Origin: Salimicrobium album
GTDB lineage: Bacteria; Bacillota; Bacilli; Bacillales; Halobacillaceae
DNA: 64,000 nt
Reading direction: 5' to 3'
Assembly: GCF_900107115.1 (NCBI RefSeq)
Contig: NZ_FNOS01000001.1
Coordinates: 124,001-188,000 of the forward strand
The translations under genes were made by a program, and so were the position numbers. Below are positions 26,977 through 36,092 of the stretch, in pieces; positions within the stretch are counted from its first letter, which is position 1, and each line of letters opens with the position of its first letter. The notes under the pieces were generated by a model. The model had not been told where the DNA came from. It saw only the letters and a list, made by a program, of their open reading frames with translations, and searched no databases.

Positions 26977-28317
26977 TTACATAAAAGGAAAATTCATTCC
27001 CTTTCCTTTCTTGCCTTTCTGGTTACTGAACTGTTTCATCATTTTTTTCATTTCATTGAACTGTTTTAAGAGCCTGTTCACTTCTGATACGGAAGTCCCG
27101 GACCCTTTCGCAATACGCTTTTTACGGCTCGCATTCATTACGGAAGGGTCATTTCGCTCCTTCTTCGTCATTGACTGGATAATCGCTTCTACGTGTACGA
27201 TCTGCTTGTCATCGAAGGATGCGTTTTTCAGGCCTTTCATTTTACTGGCCCCCGGTATCATTTCGATGATTTCATCGAGCGGCCCCATATTTTTCACCTG
27301 GGCCATCTGTTCAAGAAAATCATCGAACGTAAACGAAGCATTCCTCATCTTGGCTTCAAGTTCTTTCGCCTGCTTTTCATCCACCTGAGTTTCGGCCTTT
27401 TCGATAAGGGAAAGCATATCTCCCATACCGAGGATACGGGAAGCCATACGTTCGGGGTGGAATACTTCAAGTGCATCGAGTTTTTCCCCCATACCGACGA
27501 ACTTAATAGGTTTACCGGTTACGGCTTTGATGGATAACGCAGCACCACCCCGGGTGTCTCCGTCAAGTTTCGTGAGGAGCACACCGGAGATATCCAGCTG
27601 CTCATCGAAACTCTCGGCAACGTTTACTGCATCCTGTCCCGTCATGGCGTCCACAACGAGAAAAATCTCATCCGGGTTGACTGCTTCTTTCACGCGACCA
27701 AGTTCTCCCATCAATTCGCCGTCGATGTGAAGACGTCCGGCCGTATCTATGATGAGATAGTCATGGTTCTGTTCCTTCGCTTCTTCCACTGCCTGTCTGG
27801 CTATATCAACCGGATCTGCATCCGTTCCTTCGGAATAAACCGGGAAATCAAGTTGCTTTCCGATCGTCTCCAGCTGATCGATTGCTGCCGGACGGTACAC
27901 ATCGGCTGCAGCCAGCATCGGTTTACGGTTGTAGCTCTTTCTTAAAAGATTTGCAAGTTTACCGGCTGTAGTCGTTTTACCGGCACCCTGAAGACCTACC
28001 ATCATGATGACGGTAGGAGGCTTTTTAGCTACGGCTATCCTGCTTTCATCCCCGCCCATCAATTCAGACAGTTCCTCTTTGACAATCTTAATTACCTGCT
28101 GACCTGGTGTCAGACTCTCCATTACTTCCTGGCCGACCGCCCGTTCACGGATTTTTTTTATGAAATCCTTGACGACTTTGAAGTTTACGTCTGCCTCAAG
28201 CAATGCCAGACGGACTTCCCTCGTCATTTCCTTTACGTCCTGTTCGTTGACTTTCCCTTTACCTTTGATCTTCTGAATCGTTCCCTGTAAACGGTCCGAA
28301 AGCCCTTCAAAAGCCAT
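26977..28317 (-). CDS. ffh: Signal recognition particle protein Ffh
   Basis: SRP54-type GTPase that binds signal sequences through its M domain and docks with FtsY. About 446 residues. The N domain begins MAFEGLSDRLQGTIQKIKG. The G domain has G1 GLQGAGKTTTAGKLA, G2 DVYRPAA, G3 DTAGRLHID and G4 TKLDGD. The methionine-rich M domain starts near residue 300 and includes GTSVSEVNRLLKQFNEMKKMMKQF. ATG 28317 is preferred over TTG 28323 because GGGGG is 8 nt upstream. It follows ylxM by 13 nt. Confidence 0.98.
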   Translation of the reverse strand: MAFEGLSDRLQGTIQKIKGKGKVNEQDVKEMTREVRLALLEADVNFKVVKDFIKKIRERAVGQEVMESLTPGQQVIKIVKEELSELMGGDESRIAVAKKPPTVIMMVGLQGAGKTTTAGKLANLLRKSYNRKPMLAAADVYRPAAIDQLETIGKQLDFPVYSEGTDADPVDIARQAVEEAKEQNHDYLIIDTAGRLHIDGELMGELGRVKEAVNPDEIFLVVDAMTGQDAVNVAESFDEQLDISGVLLTKLDGDTRGGAALSIKAVTGKPIKFVGMGEKLDALEVFHPERMASRILGMGDMLSLIEKAETQVDEKQAKELEAKMRNASFTFDDFLEQMAQVKNMGPLDEIIEMIPGASKMKGLKNASFDDKQIVHVEAIIQSMTKKERNDPSVMNASRKKRIAKGSGTSVSEVNRLLKQFNEMKKMMKQFSNQKGKKGKGMNFPFM

Positions 28318-28330
28318 CTCCAAGACCCCC

Positions 28331-28651
28331 TTATTCTAGTTCCCGCAACTCATCAATATATGACCTGAACGGGTCGCTCTCTTCAAGCGATTGTGACATC
28401 ATTTCCAGCAGCTTCTGCCGCTTACTGAATTTATCGTATAAAAGTAATTTTTTTTCGTATTCTTCAAGCATCATTTCTGTACGCCGGATGTTGTCATAGA
28501 CAGCCTGCCGGGATACATCGAATGTCTCCGATATTTCACCGAGGGAATAATCTTCCAGAAAATAGAGCTCCATATAATTCCTCTGTTTCGGAGTTAAAAG
28601 AGACTGGTAAAAATCAAATAAAAAATTAACTCTCGTAGTTTTCTCTAGCAT
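28331..28651 (-). CDS. ylxM: UPF0122 helix-turn-helix protein YlxM
   Basis: A small HTH protein of 106 residues with sigma-70 region 4-like sequence: [40 protein letters not shown]. Family members are encoded beside ffh and are thought to regulate or interact with SRP components; the mechanism is unclear. Length is typical (about 110). It is probably co-transcribed with ffh. Confidence 0.94.
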   Translation of the reverse strand: MLEKTTRVNFLFDFYQSLLTPKQRNYMELYFLEDYSLGEISETFDVSRQAVYDNIRRTEMMLEEYEKKLLLYDKFSKRQKLLEMMSQSLEESDPFRSYIDELRELE

Positions 28652-28726
28652 CCTTAAAACTCCTTGTTAAGTGAAATGCCTTTACAAAATTCAATACTAA
28701 CGGAGATATTTCTGTACTGTCAAGGA

Positions 28727-30124
28727 TTATTCCTTTTCCTCCGGCTCCTCATATTCATCAATCATGTCCGCAAACAGTCCGTAGACGAAGGCGTGAGCAT
28801 CGAATGGTTCCAGATCATCGACACTTTCCCCGAGCCCCACCAGCTTCACGGGAATCTCCAGCTCTTTTCGTATGGCAAGAATGATACCGCCTTTGGCAGT
28901 TCCGTCCAATTTCGTCAGAACAATCCCGGTAACATCCGTAGCTTCAGCAAACGTTTTAGCCTGGCTCATCGCGTTCTGGCCGGTAGTGGCATCCAGAGTC
29001 AACAGAACTTCATGAGGTGCTTCAGGTATTTCTCTCGTTATCACTTTTTTCACTTTAGAGAGTTCATTCATCAGATTGACTTTATTTTGAAGTCTGCCGG
29101 CAGTATCACATATGAGGACGTCCGCCTTCCTCGACTTAGCGGCTTTGATGCCATCATATACTACTGCCGCCGGGTCGCTTCCCGCACTATGTTTCACAAC
29201 ATCTACACCGACTCTGCTTCCCCAGGCATCAAGCTGTTCGATAGCACCGGCCCGAAATGTATCTGCAGCGGCCAGCATCACTTTTTTGCCATCCTGTTTC
29301 AACTGATGAGCCAGTTTACCAATAGACGTCGTTTTTCCGACGCCGTTCACTCCGACGAAGAGATAGACAGTCAGCCCGTCTTCCACTTCCTTCAGACCTT
29401 CCACTTCTTCTTCGTCTTCATCCCCGTAATAAAGCTCCACGAGTTTCTCTGAGATTACTTCCCGCACTTCCTTCGTATCTTTTATATTGCGGCGCTTCAC
29501 TTCCGCTTCAAGTTCCTCAATCAGATCCATAACGGCATGGACCCCGACATCGGCTGAGATCAGTACTTCTTCAAGCTCCTCGAAAAAGTCTTCGTCGACT
29601 TCCCGATATTTTGCTACGAGTTCGTTGATTCTCGTCGAAAATGAATTACGGGTTTTGGTGAGCCCCATTTTGAATTTTTCTGCAAGGGAGACCCGCTTCT
29701 GTTCTTCCGTTAGTCCCTCCTCGGGCTCTGAAGTTTCCGTTTCTTCCGGCTCCAGCAGAGGCAGGGCTTCTGCGGTTTCAGATTCAGGGGCTTCGAGTTC
29801 CTGCTCGGGTTCCGTAACTTCCGGTGGCTCCAGCTCTGCCTGATCCGGTTCTTCCGTCTCTTCCGGTTCCCGGTCTTCAGTAACCGGCTCCGTCTGCTCT
29901 TCTTCCGCTTCTGCCGCCTCTTCAGCAGGCTCCTCACTTACTTCTCCGGCTTCTTTCACCCGTTCTTCTTCCCCGTTCTTTTCTTCCGGCACAGCTTCCG
30001 ACCGTTCAGCTTCCTGATGATCTCCTTCACTCTCCCCCGTATCGGAGACCTTATCGTCATGATCTACAGGTTCTTCCACTTCAATAGGTGTGAACTTTTC
30101 CTTCAATTTCTTAAAAAATCCCAT
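28727..30124 (-). CDS. ftsY: Signal recognition particle receptor FtsY
   Basis: SRP receptor GTPase that docks ribosome-nascent chains at the membrane. The NG domain starts near residue 147 (SLAEKFKMGLTKTRNSFSTR) and has G1 GVNGVGKTTSIGKLA, G2 DTFRAGA, G3 CDTAGRLQ, G4 LTKLDGTAKGG and the closing GLGESVDDLEPFDAHAFV. At 465 residues it is about 135 longer than B. subtilis FtsY. The extra length is an acidic A-domain (residues ~15-142) made largely of Glu, Pro, Ala and Thr behind a basic amphipathic start (MGFFKKLKEKF). Such A-domains occur in enterobacteria and actinobacteria but are unusual in Bacillus. Confidence 0.96.
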   Translation of the reverse strand: MGFFKKLKEKFTPIEVEEPVDHDDKVSDTGESEGDHQEAERSEAVPEEKNGEEERVKEAGEVSEEPAEEAAEAEEEQTEPVTEDREPEETEEPDQAELEPPEVTEPEQELEAPESETAEALPLLEPEETETSEPEEGLTEEQKRVSLAEKFKMGLTKTRNSFSTRINELVAKYREVDEDFFEELEEVLISADVGVHAVMDLIEELEAEVKRRNIKDTKEVREVISEKLVELYYGDEDEEEVEGLKEVEDGLTVYLFVGVNGVGKTTSIGKLAHQLKQDGKKVMLAAADTFRAGAIEQLDAWGSRVGVDVVKHSAGSDPAAVVYDGIKAAKSRKADVLICDTAGRLQNKVNLMNELSKVKKVITREIPEAPHEVLLTLDATTGQNAMSQAKTFAEATDVTGIVLTKLDGTAKGGIILAIRKELEIPVKLVGLGESVDDLEPFDAHAFVYGLFADMIDEYEEPEEKE

Positions 30125-30139
30125 ATAATCTTCCTCTCT

Positions 30140-33100
30140 TTACACTTCTAGTAGTGATTCCGATTCCTCCAGCCTGACCGAAACTACGCTTGAGACGCCG
30201 GACTCCTGCATCGTGACTCCGTAAAGAACATCAGCATGTTCCATCGTGCCTTTGCGGTGGGTAATTACGATAAACTGTGTATCGGTACTGAACTCCGTAA
30301 GGAATCTTGCAAATCGGTCCACATTGGCTTCATCCAGAGCCGCTTCCACTTCGTCGAGTACACAAAACGGAACGGGGCGAATTTTCAAAATGGAAAAAAG
30401 CAGGGTAATGGCCGTTAATGCACGTTCTCCCCCGGAGAGAAGGCTCATATTCTGAAGTTTCTTACCCGGAGGCTGGGCGATGATCTCCACCCCGGTCTCC
30501 AGCATATCATCAGGGTCGGTAAGTTTCAGATCGGCTTTCCCTCCGTCGAAGAGCTGATTGAACACTCCGTTGAACTCTCCCCGTATCTGTACAAATGTCT
30601 CTTCGAACTTGCGTTTCATTTCGTCATCCATTTCGTTCATTACGTTACGTAAGGTTTCTTTAGCGGATATGAGATCCTCTTCCTGGTCTTTGAGGAAATC
30701 AAAACGTTCTTTCACTTCTTCATATTCATCAATAGCCGAAAGATTCACATTTCCGAGTTCATCGATCCCGCGTTTGATAAGTTTTACTCTCGTAACAGCT
30801 TCATCTGTGTTGTCTACGCGATGATAGATGCTTTTCGCTTTCTCAAACGTCATTACGTATTCTTTTTCTAAATACCGCAGTGAATTTTCGAGTTCCACAT
30901 CAAGACGATTCGCCTTCACTTCTTTGTCCTGAAGATTCTGCAGATAATTCGAATGGATTCTGTGATCCTCCCGCAACTGTGTATCGAGTTCTTCCATTTC
31001 CTCCTGGTAGGAACGACGCTTTTCTTTCAGGTTGTTGAGAGTTTCTGACAGTGTTTTCTCCTGTTCTTTCTTAACAGTGATCTTCTTTTCTATCTCTTCT
31101 TTCGTCTCTTTGTTATCAAAAAATTCCATGAGCTCCGTGTGATTCTTCTCGACTTCTTTGAGAGCATTCTGCTTCTCTTCGTATGCTGAAGTAACCTGAG
31201 CATAGTGATCTTCCGCATTTTCGGCTTCTGCTTTCTGAGTGGCAAGAGCAACTTTCAGCTCCTGTTCCTTCGCAACGAGCGTTTCCCTGTTCTCTTCCTT
31301 CTCCTTTTTCACGAGAGTGAGGCGATCCACTTCCTCACTCGTACGGCTGATTTTGTCTTCCAGATCTTTTAATTCCAGTTCAATTTTTTTTCCGTCTTCT
31401 TCCGTTCTGACCTGCTCCTCTTTCTGCTGGGAGTATTCCTTATCCAGGAAAGAAAGGCGCTCTTCATAATTAGAGAGGGAGAATTGCAGCTCTTTTTCTT
31501 TTTCCCGGCATCTGCGTGCCTGCTCTTTGATGGAGTCATTTTCCTCTTCCAGCTCACGAAGGGATTTTTCTTTTTCATTCATACTTTCCTTGAGGTTTTT
31601 CACTTTTTTCTCGGCATTTTGCATCTTCCGGTCGTAATCCGCCACCTTTTTCCGGAGTTCTTTAAGCTCCTGTTCCTGAGTGAAAAGAGAAGAGGATTTC
31701 CCTGATTTCGCCCCTCCGGACATCGATCCTCCCGGGTTCACTACGTCTCCTTCAAGCGTTACAGCCTTGAATTTTCTTCCGGTAGCCTTTGCAATAGCGT
31801 TTGCGCTCTGAAGATCCCGGGCAATTATTATATGACCGAGCAGATGGTCAGGAATGACGCGGTGTTTCTCCTCGGCCTCAACAAGAGCGCTCGCCACTCC
31901 TATGAAGCCGTCGAGAGTCCGGAGGTTCTCGATCGTCCTTTCCGGAACGAAACGTTCTTTCACAGCATCGAGCGGCAGAAAAGTAGCCCGTCCCTGATTG
32001 GTTTTTTTCAACCATTCGATAGCATTGCGGGCAGATTTTTCATTTTCGGTTATTACGTGCTGAGCCTGAGCGCCGAGAGCCGTTTCGATAGCCGTCATAT
32101 ACTCCTCGGGTATAGACAGAGCTTCAAGCACAGAAGCTTCTATTCCGCTTATCTTTCTTTCTTCACGCGCTTTCAGCACAGCTTTCACGCCCTGAAAATA
32201 ACCGGCGAATGATTCTTTCATCTCCTCAAGAGCGTTTTTACGGGACTTGAAACTTTCCATATGCTGATAACCCTGGTAAAGCTTCTGACGCCATTCTTCA
32301 TAGGAGTCCTTCGTCTCTGTCCACTCTTTCGACTTCACGTCACAGGCGTCCTTGAGCCGTTGCTCCTCTTCTTCCAGAGGGCGCAGTTTCTCAGAAACCT
32401 CCTTAAGCTGATTCTTCACATCTTCGAGTTCTTCCCGAAGTTTTTTCGTTCTGGTATCGGAGTGAGCGGTATCTAGCTGATGAAGACGTTTGTTCAAATG
32501 CTGTTTCTCATTTCGTTTTGCAGCCTGCTCGTTAAGCAAATCGATATAATCGGCTTTCAGGCTTTCAATCGTTTCATCGATGGTTTCGATTTCTTCGTAG
32601 AGCACACTTGCAGTCGTCTTAAGTTCGGCTTTCGTGTTCTGCACTTTCTGTTTTTTCTCCGTCCTGGTCTGTTCTGCTTCCCGGGAAAGGTCCTCAAGCT
32701 CTTTCAGTTCTTCACGTAATTTACTCTGATTATGCTCAAGGGCTTCTTTTTTCTCTTCATAATGTTTCTTCTTCTCCTGGAACAGTTCGCGCTTCCCGGT
32801 AAGACTTTCCAGTTCTTTTGTACATTGAAGCAGCTGCCCGTGCGTCTCTTCAATGGAGTTATCCGTATACGAGGATTTCTCGCGGATTTCAGCGATTTTC
32901 TGTTCCTGTCCGGCAACTTTTTCAGCAAGTTTACGCTCCTGCTGACGCTGGTTTTCAATCGTTTCTTCCAACGTCTTCCATTCTTCATCCATGTCTTCAA
33001 TCTGAGTTACTAATAAAGCCACTTCTTCTTTCTTCAGATCTTCTTTTTTCTCAAGATAGTCGGAAGCTATCGAGGCCTGCCTTTTTAAAGGTTCGACTCT

Positions 33101-33700
33101 TCCTTCGATCTCAGAAAGAATGTCTTTCACTCTGTGTAGATTGGCTTCCGTTTCTTCAAGTTTTCCTTCCGCCTTCTGCTTACGCTGTTTATATTTCAAC
33201 ACGCCGGCAGCTTCTTCAAAAATAACACGGCGATCTTTCGGTTTGGAGTTCAGAATCTCCTCAACCTTTCCCTGACTGATGATGGAAAACGTTTCTTTAC
33301 CAAGCCCCGAATCCATAAACAACTCCACAATGTCTTTAAGTCTGCATGGTTCTTTGTTTATCAGAAATTCACTTTCCCCCGTACGGTACACTTTTCGACT
33401 CACCTGAACCTCATCATATTCGAGCGGCAGTGTTTTATCCCGGTTATCCAGGGTGAGACTGACTTCAGCATAACCCAGGGAACGCCTCGTCTCGCTGCCG
33501 GCGAATATCACATCTTCCATTTTGCTTCCTCTCAGTGAGCGTGCCGACTGTTCTCCGAGCACCCAGCGAATGGCATCCGTAATATTACTCTTTCCACTTC
33601 CGTTCGGCCCTACCACTGCTGTGACCCCGGGCACGAACTGTACATCTATTTTATCAGCGAAGGATTTGAATCCTACAGTTTCCAAGTTTTTGAGGAACAT
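30140..33700 (-). CDS. smc: Chromosome segregation protein SMC
   Basis: Condensin-like ATPase that compacts and segregates the nucleoid together with ScpAB. The 1186 residues match the family. The N-terminal ATPase half has Walker A GPNGSGKSNITDAIRWVLGEQ (about 32-39) and a Q-loop. Long antiparallel coiled coils span ~170-500 and ~680-1010. The hinge domain lies between (GYFQGVKAVLKAREERKISG ... GGSMSGGAKSG). The C-terminal head has the ABC signature LLSGGERALTAI and Walker B PFCVLDEVEAALDEANV. Intact. It lies upstream of ftsY by 15 nt; rnc, its usual neighbour, is separated by an inserted plus-strand gene. Confidence 0.98.
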   Translation of the reverse strand: MFLKNLETVGFKSFADKIDVQFVPGVTAVVGPNGSGKSNITDAIRWVLGEQSARSLRGSKMEDVIFAGSETRRSLGYAEVSLTLDNRDKTLPLEYDEVQVSRKVYRTGESEFLINKEPCRLKDIVELFMDSGLGKETFSIISQGKVEEILNSKPKDRRVIFEEAAGVLKYKQRKQKAEGKLEETEANLHRVKDILSEIEGRVEPLKRQASIASDYLEKKEDLKKEEVALLVTQIEDMDEEWKTLEETIENQRQQERKLAEKVAGQEQKIAEIREKSSYTDNSIEETHGQLLQCTKELESLTGKRELFQEKKKHYEEKKEALEHNQSKLREELKELEDLSREAEQTRTEKKQKVQNTKAELKTTASVLYEEIETIDETIESLKADYIDLLNEQAAKRNEKQHLNKRLHQLDTAHSDTRTKKLREELEDVKNQLKEVSEKLRPLEEEEQRLKDACDVKSKEWTETKDSYEEWRQKLYQGYQHMESFKSRKNALEEMKESFAGYFQGVKAVLKAREERKISGIEASVLEALSIPEEYMTAIETALGAQAQHVITENEKSARNAIEWLKKTNQGRATFLPLDAVKERFVPERTIENLRTLDGFIGVASALVEAEEKHRVIPDHLLGHIIIARDLQSANAIAKATGRKFKAVTLEGDVVNPGGSMSGGAKSGKSSSLFTQEQELKELRKKVADYDRKMQNAEKKVKNLKESMNEKEKSLRELEEENDSIKEQARRCREKEKELQFSLSNYEERLSFLDKEYSQQKEEQVRTEEDGKKIELELKDLEDKISRTSEEVDRLTLVKKEKEENRETLVAKEQELKVALATQKAEAENAEDHYAQVTSAYEEKQNALKEVEKNHTELMEFFDNKETKEEIEKKITVKKEQEKTLSETLNNLKEKRRSYQEEMEELDTQLREDHRIHSNYLQNLQDKEVKANRLDVELENSLRYLEKEYVMTFEKAKSIYHRVDNTDEAVTRVKLIKRGIDELGNVNLSAIDEYEEVKERFDFLKDQEEDLISAKETLRNVMNEMDDEMKRKFEETFVQIRGEFNGVFNQLFDGGKADLKLTDPDDMLETGVEIIAQPPGKKLQNMSLLSGGERALTAITLLFSILKIRPVPFCVLDEVEAALDEANVDRFARFLTEFSTDTQFIVITHRKGTMEHADVLYGVTMQESGVSSVVSVRLEESESLLEV

Positions 33701-33742
33701 TTATTAATCCTCCTGTATGTGAATACTTACTCTAACCCGTAC

Positions 33743-33751
33743 ATTTTATCA
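33743..33751 (-). promoter_or_regulatory. Extended -10 element, possible smc-ftsY promoter
   Basis: On the minus strand TGATAAAAT (TG-N-TAAAAT) lies about 43 nt before the smc start. No good -35 hexamer is seen. A promoter is expected here because the upstream gene is on the other strand. Confidence 0.35.
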
Positions 33752-33846
33752 TACAACAAAGACGTCGCGCACCTGTCATTTGGGGGTTTTAAAATCGTGG
33801 ATAATCCTCTATCATGGACATTAGTAAAATTAAAGGGAGAGAGACT

Positions 33847-34074
33847 ATGAATCTTGAGGAAGCAAACAGAGAGAATCTGGATTACATGATTGAGACACTC
33901 GCAGATAAACTACAGCTCGTCAACCGGAGTATGCTTAAGTCGGAAGATTTCGACATGGATCATTACTATGATATCAAAGAGCTGTACGATGTCGCCGAAA
34001 TGAAAGGCCAGCTCAGCGTGCCTGAAATCCAGGCTTTCGTCTCCGAAATGTCGCAGTACAGAAAAGCACAATAA
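33847..34074 (+). CDS. UPF0435 / DUF1128 family protein (YfkK-like)
   Basis: Small soluble helical protein of 75 residues. NLEEANRENLDYMIETLADKL, VNRSMLKSEDFDMDHYYDIKEL and SVPEIQAFVSEMSQYRK resemble the DUF1128/UPF0435 family, of which YfkK is the B. subtilis member. The function is unknown. ATG 33847 follows GGGAGAGAGACT; the open frame extends 11 codons upstream without a ribosome site. It is on the opposite strand between smc and rnc, where Bacillus normally has no gene. A bidirectional terminator-like element follows. Confidence 0.8.
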   Translation: MNLEEANRENLDYMIETLADKLQLVNRSMLKSEDFDMDHYYDIKELYDVAEMKGQLSVPEIQAFVSEMSQYRKAQ

Positions 34075-34099
34075 ATCAGCAATGCCCGCTCCGCCCCTC

Positions 34100-34116
34100 C
34101 CGGTTTACAGAACCGG
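34100..34116. other. Small hairpin after the UPF0435 gene
   Basis: CCGGTT (34100-34105) and AACCGG (34111-34116) are perfect inverted copies around TACAG, flanked by CCTC/GAGG that could extend the stem. No T run follows on either strand, so it may be an RNA-stability or operator element rather than a terminator. Confidence 0.3.
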
Positions 34117-34146
34117 TCTGAGAGGAACCGAAAATTGACCACTAAT

Positions 34147-34231
34147 AAAAAGACCCTTTGCACCGCTGCATCCGGAAGCAGGATTTCTTTTTTGAAATCC
34201 GTCCAGGTATAGCGTGTGCCCGGGTCTTTTT
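34147..34231. terminator. Large bidirectional terminator-like stem with internal hairpins
   Basis: The outer arms AAAAAGACCC (34147-34156) and GGGTCTTTTT (34222-34231) are perfect complements and give T runs on both strands. The 65-nt interior can fold further: CTGC/GCAG around ATCCGGAA, and GGATTTC/GAAATCC around six T. It lies between convergent ends of the UPF0435 gene and rnc, so it can terminate both. Confidence 0.6.
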
Positions 34232-34250
34232 TCGTTGATTGTGACTTATA

Positions 34251-34934
34251 TTACTGTAATTTGTCCAGAGCTTCTTCAGCAGCTCTCTGTTCTGCCTCTT
34301 TCTTCGTTCTTCCTACTCCGATGCCCGCAGTATCCCCGTGAATATGGACGTGAGCGACAAACTCCCTGTTATGGGCCGGCCCTCGCTCATCCACTATTTC
34401 ATAGTCAATGTCCGCCTGTTTTTCACGCTGGATATGTTCCTGCAGCTGACTTTTATAATCCATCGCATGAGAAAAAGCACCACGCTTGATTTTAGGGTAA
34501 ATATAGTAGCCTAAATAAGATAATACCCGGTCAAACCCCTGATCCAGATAAAGAGCGCCGATGAATGCTTCGAACACATCAGCCAAGAGAGCCGGTCTGT
34601 GACGTCCGCCGGTCATCTCCTCCCCTTTACCGAGGAGTACGTATTCCTGGAAATTGAGATCATTGGCAAAGTCTACGAGTGATGCTTCACATACGATAGA
34701 AGCCCGCAGCTTGGTCAAATCTCCTTCTTCCATGTTCGGGTATTTTCTGTATAAGTACTGGGATACCCCGAGCTCAAGTACGGCATCTCCGAGAAATTCG
34801 AGACGCTCATTGTCCTTGCGCTCCGTGTGCCGATGCTCATTCACATAAGATGAATGGGTGAAAGCCTGTTCAAGAAGCTTTACATCAGAAAATCGGACGT
34901 TCATTTGTTTCTGAAGTTTGTTAAAATCCCCCAT
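34251..34934 (-). CDS. rnc: Ribonuclease III
   Basis: Double-stranded RNA endonuclease that processes rRNA and mRNAs. The 227 residues contain the RNase III signature [17 protein letters not shown] with catalytic Glu/Asp, the second acidic site in [18 protein letters not shown], and the C-terminal dsRNA-binding domain ([19 protein letters not shown] ... [21 protein letters not shown]). It starts [21 protein letters not shown]. It follows acpP as in B. subtilis. Confidence 0.97.
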   Translation of the reverse strand: MGDFNKLQKQMNVRFSDVKLLEQAFTHSSYVNEHRHTERKDNERLEFLGDAVLELGVSQYLYRKYPNMEEGDLTKLRASIVCEASLVDFANDLNFQEYVLLGKGEEMTGGRHRPALLADVFEAFIGALYLDQGFDRVLSYLGYYIYPKIKRGAFSHAMDYKSQLQEHIQREKQADIDYEIVDERGPAHNREFVAHVHIHGDTAGIGVGRTKKEAEQRAAEEALDKLQ

Positions 34935-34988
34935 GACTCACCCGTCCCTTTACTTTGTTCTTGTACTAACCCGTTCTTTACAGGAAAG

Positions 34989-35009
34989 GCTGCCTGTGGT
35001 TCAGGCAGC
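34989..35009 (-). terminator. Hairpin between acpP and rnc (partial terminator)
   Basis: GCTGCCTG (34989-34996) pairs with CAGGCAGC (35002-35009) around TGGTT. On the minus strand it is followed by CTTTCCTG, a weak U tract, so acpP messages may end here with some readthrough into rnc. Confidence 0.45.
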
Positions 35010-35017
35010 TCTCTGTT

Positions 35018-35251
35018 TTAAGACTGACTGTCTATGTAATTGACAGCGTCTCCCACTTTATTGATTTTTTCAGCTTCTTCATCGGAAATTTCCATATCAA
35101 ACTCGTCTTCAAGTTCCATTACAAGTTCGACTACGTCAAGTGAATCAGCTTCCAGGTCTTCCTTGAAAGACGCTTCCATCGTTACTTTGGATTCTTCAAC
35201 ATCCAGACGATCTACAATGATTTCTTTCACTTTTTCAAATGTCTCTGCCAT
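35018..35251 (-). CDS. acpP: Acyl carrier protein
   Basis: Carrier of growing acyl chains in type II fatty acid synthesis. The 77 residues are highly acidic. The phosphopantetheine attachment motif is [18 protein letters not shown], with the Ser of DSL near residue 37. It starts [20 protein letters not shown], with GGGAGGTGAG upstream. It is located downstream of fabG, with its own probable promoter. Confidence 0.98.
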   Translation of the reverse strand: MAETFEKVKEIIVDRLDVEESKVTMEASFKEDLEADSLDVVELVMELEDEFDMEISDEEAEKINKVGDAVNYIDSQS

Positions 35252-35273
35252 TGGAGCTCACCTCCCTTCAGAT

Positions 35274-35279
35274 ATTATA
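35274..35279 (-). promoter_or_regulatory. Perfect -10 element before acpP
   Basis: TATAAT on the minus strand, 23 nt upstream of the acpP ATG. The -35 region (TGGTTT at ~17 nt) is poor. Strong extra transcription of acpP is expected biologically. Confidence 0.45.
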
Positions 35280-35303
35280 GTAAATTTTCCCCTAAAAAAC
35301 CAT

Positions 35304-35339
35304 ATGTTTAAGATCTATTTATAAATTTTTCTTAAACAT
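35304..35339 (-). terminator. AT-rich hairpin between fabG and acpP
   Basis: ATGTTTAAGA (35304-35313) and TCTTAAACAT (35330-35339) are perfect inverted repeats. On the minus strand they are followed by ATGG and six T. The stem is AT-rich, so termination is probably partial. It lies 12 nt beyond the fabG stop. Confidence 0.4.
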
Positions 35340-35351
35340 TCGTCTTTCCGG

Positions 35352-36092
35352 CTACATAACCATACCGCCATCCACATGGAGGGTCTGTCCGGTCATATAG
35401 TCGGAGCCCGAATCCAGAAGAAAACGGACGACTCTGGCTACTTCTTCTCCGCTTCCAAGACGATTAAGGGGAACGAGAGAAAGCATCTGTGCTTTTTGTT
35501 CGTCCGTCAGTTCGTCCGTCATATCAGTTGCTATATAGCCGGGTGCTACGGCATTGACACGGACGTTTTTAGCAGCCAGTTCTTTAGCATTTGATTTCGT
35601 AAGACCGATAACCCCTGATTTTGCAGCTACGTAGTTAGCCTGACCCGGATTCCCGGACACTCCCACTATCGAGGAGACATTCACAATACGTCCGAATTTC
35701 TGACGCATCATTTGTCTTGTCACTGCTTTTGTAGTTAAAAATACACCTTTCAGATTCGTATCGATAACCGCTTCAAAATCTTCTTCTTTCATTCTCATCA
35801 GCAGATTATCCTTAGTGATCCCGGCATTATTCACGAGCAATTCCAGACTGCCGAAGGTATCCACCACTTCTTTAATCATCGCCTGCACATCTTCCCCGTT
35901 TGAGACATCCGCCCTGATCTTAATTGCTTCCCCACCTGAGGATTGGATCTCTTCGACGACTTCCTGAGCTTTCTGTTCGTTTCCGGCATAGTTCACCGCA
36001 ACTTTTGCGCCGTGTGAGGCGAGCTCGAGGGCTATCGCTCTGCCGATTCCGCGGGATGCCCCTGTTACGAGTGCAGTTTGTCCATTTATCAT
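35352..36092 (-). CDS. fabG: 3-oxoacyl-[acyl-carrier-protein] reductase FabG
   Basis: NADPH-dependent SDR enzyme that reduces beta-ketoacyl-ACP. The 246 residues contain the cofactor motif [28 protein letters not shown], and the catalytic Ser-Tyr-Lys in [39 protein letters not shown] and the C-terminal [18 protein letters not shown] are FabG hallmarks. The start overlaps the fabD stop by 4 nt. Confidence 0.97.
   Translation of the reverse strand: MINGQTALVTGASRGIGRAIALELASHGAKVAVNYAGNEQKAQEVVEEIQSSGGEAIKIRADVSNGEDVQAMIKEVVDTFGSLELLVNNAGITKDNLLMRMKEEDFEAVIDTNLKGVFLTTKAVTRQMMRQKFGRIVNVSSIVGVSGNPGQANYVAAKSGVIGLTKSNAKELAAKNVRVNAVAPGYIATDMTDELTDEQKAQMLSLVPLNRLGSGEEVARVVRFLLDSGSDYMTGQTLHVDGGMVM

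Noticed and set aside
34160-34190. CCGGAAGCAGG resembling the SRP RNA apical loop
   Set aside because: The full GGAAGGAAGCAGC pattern and flanking helix 8 pairing are absent; it is better explained as the inside of the terminator-like element.
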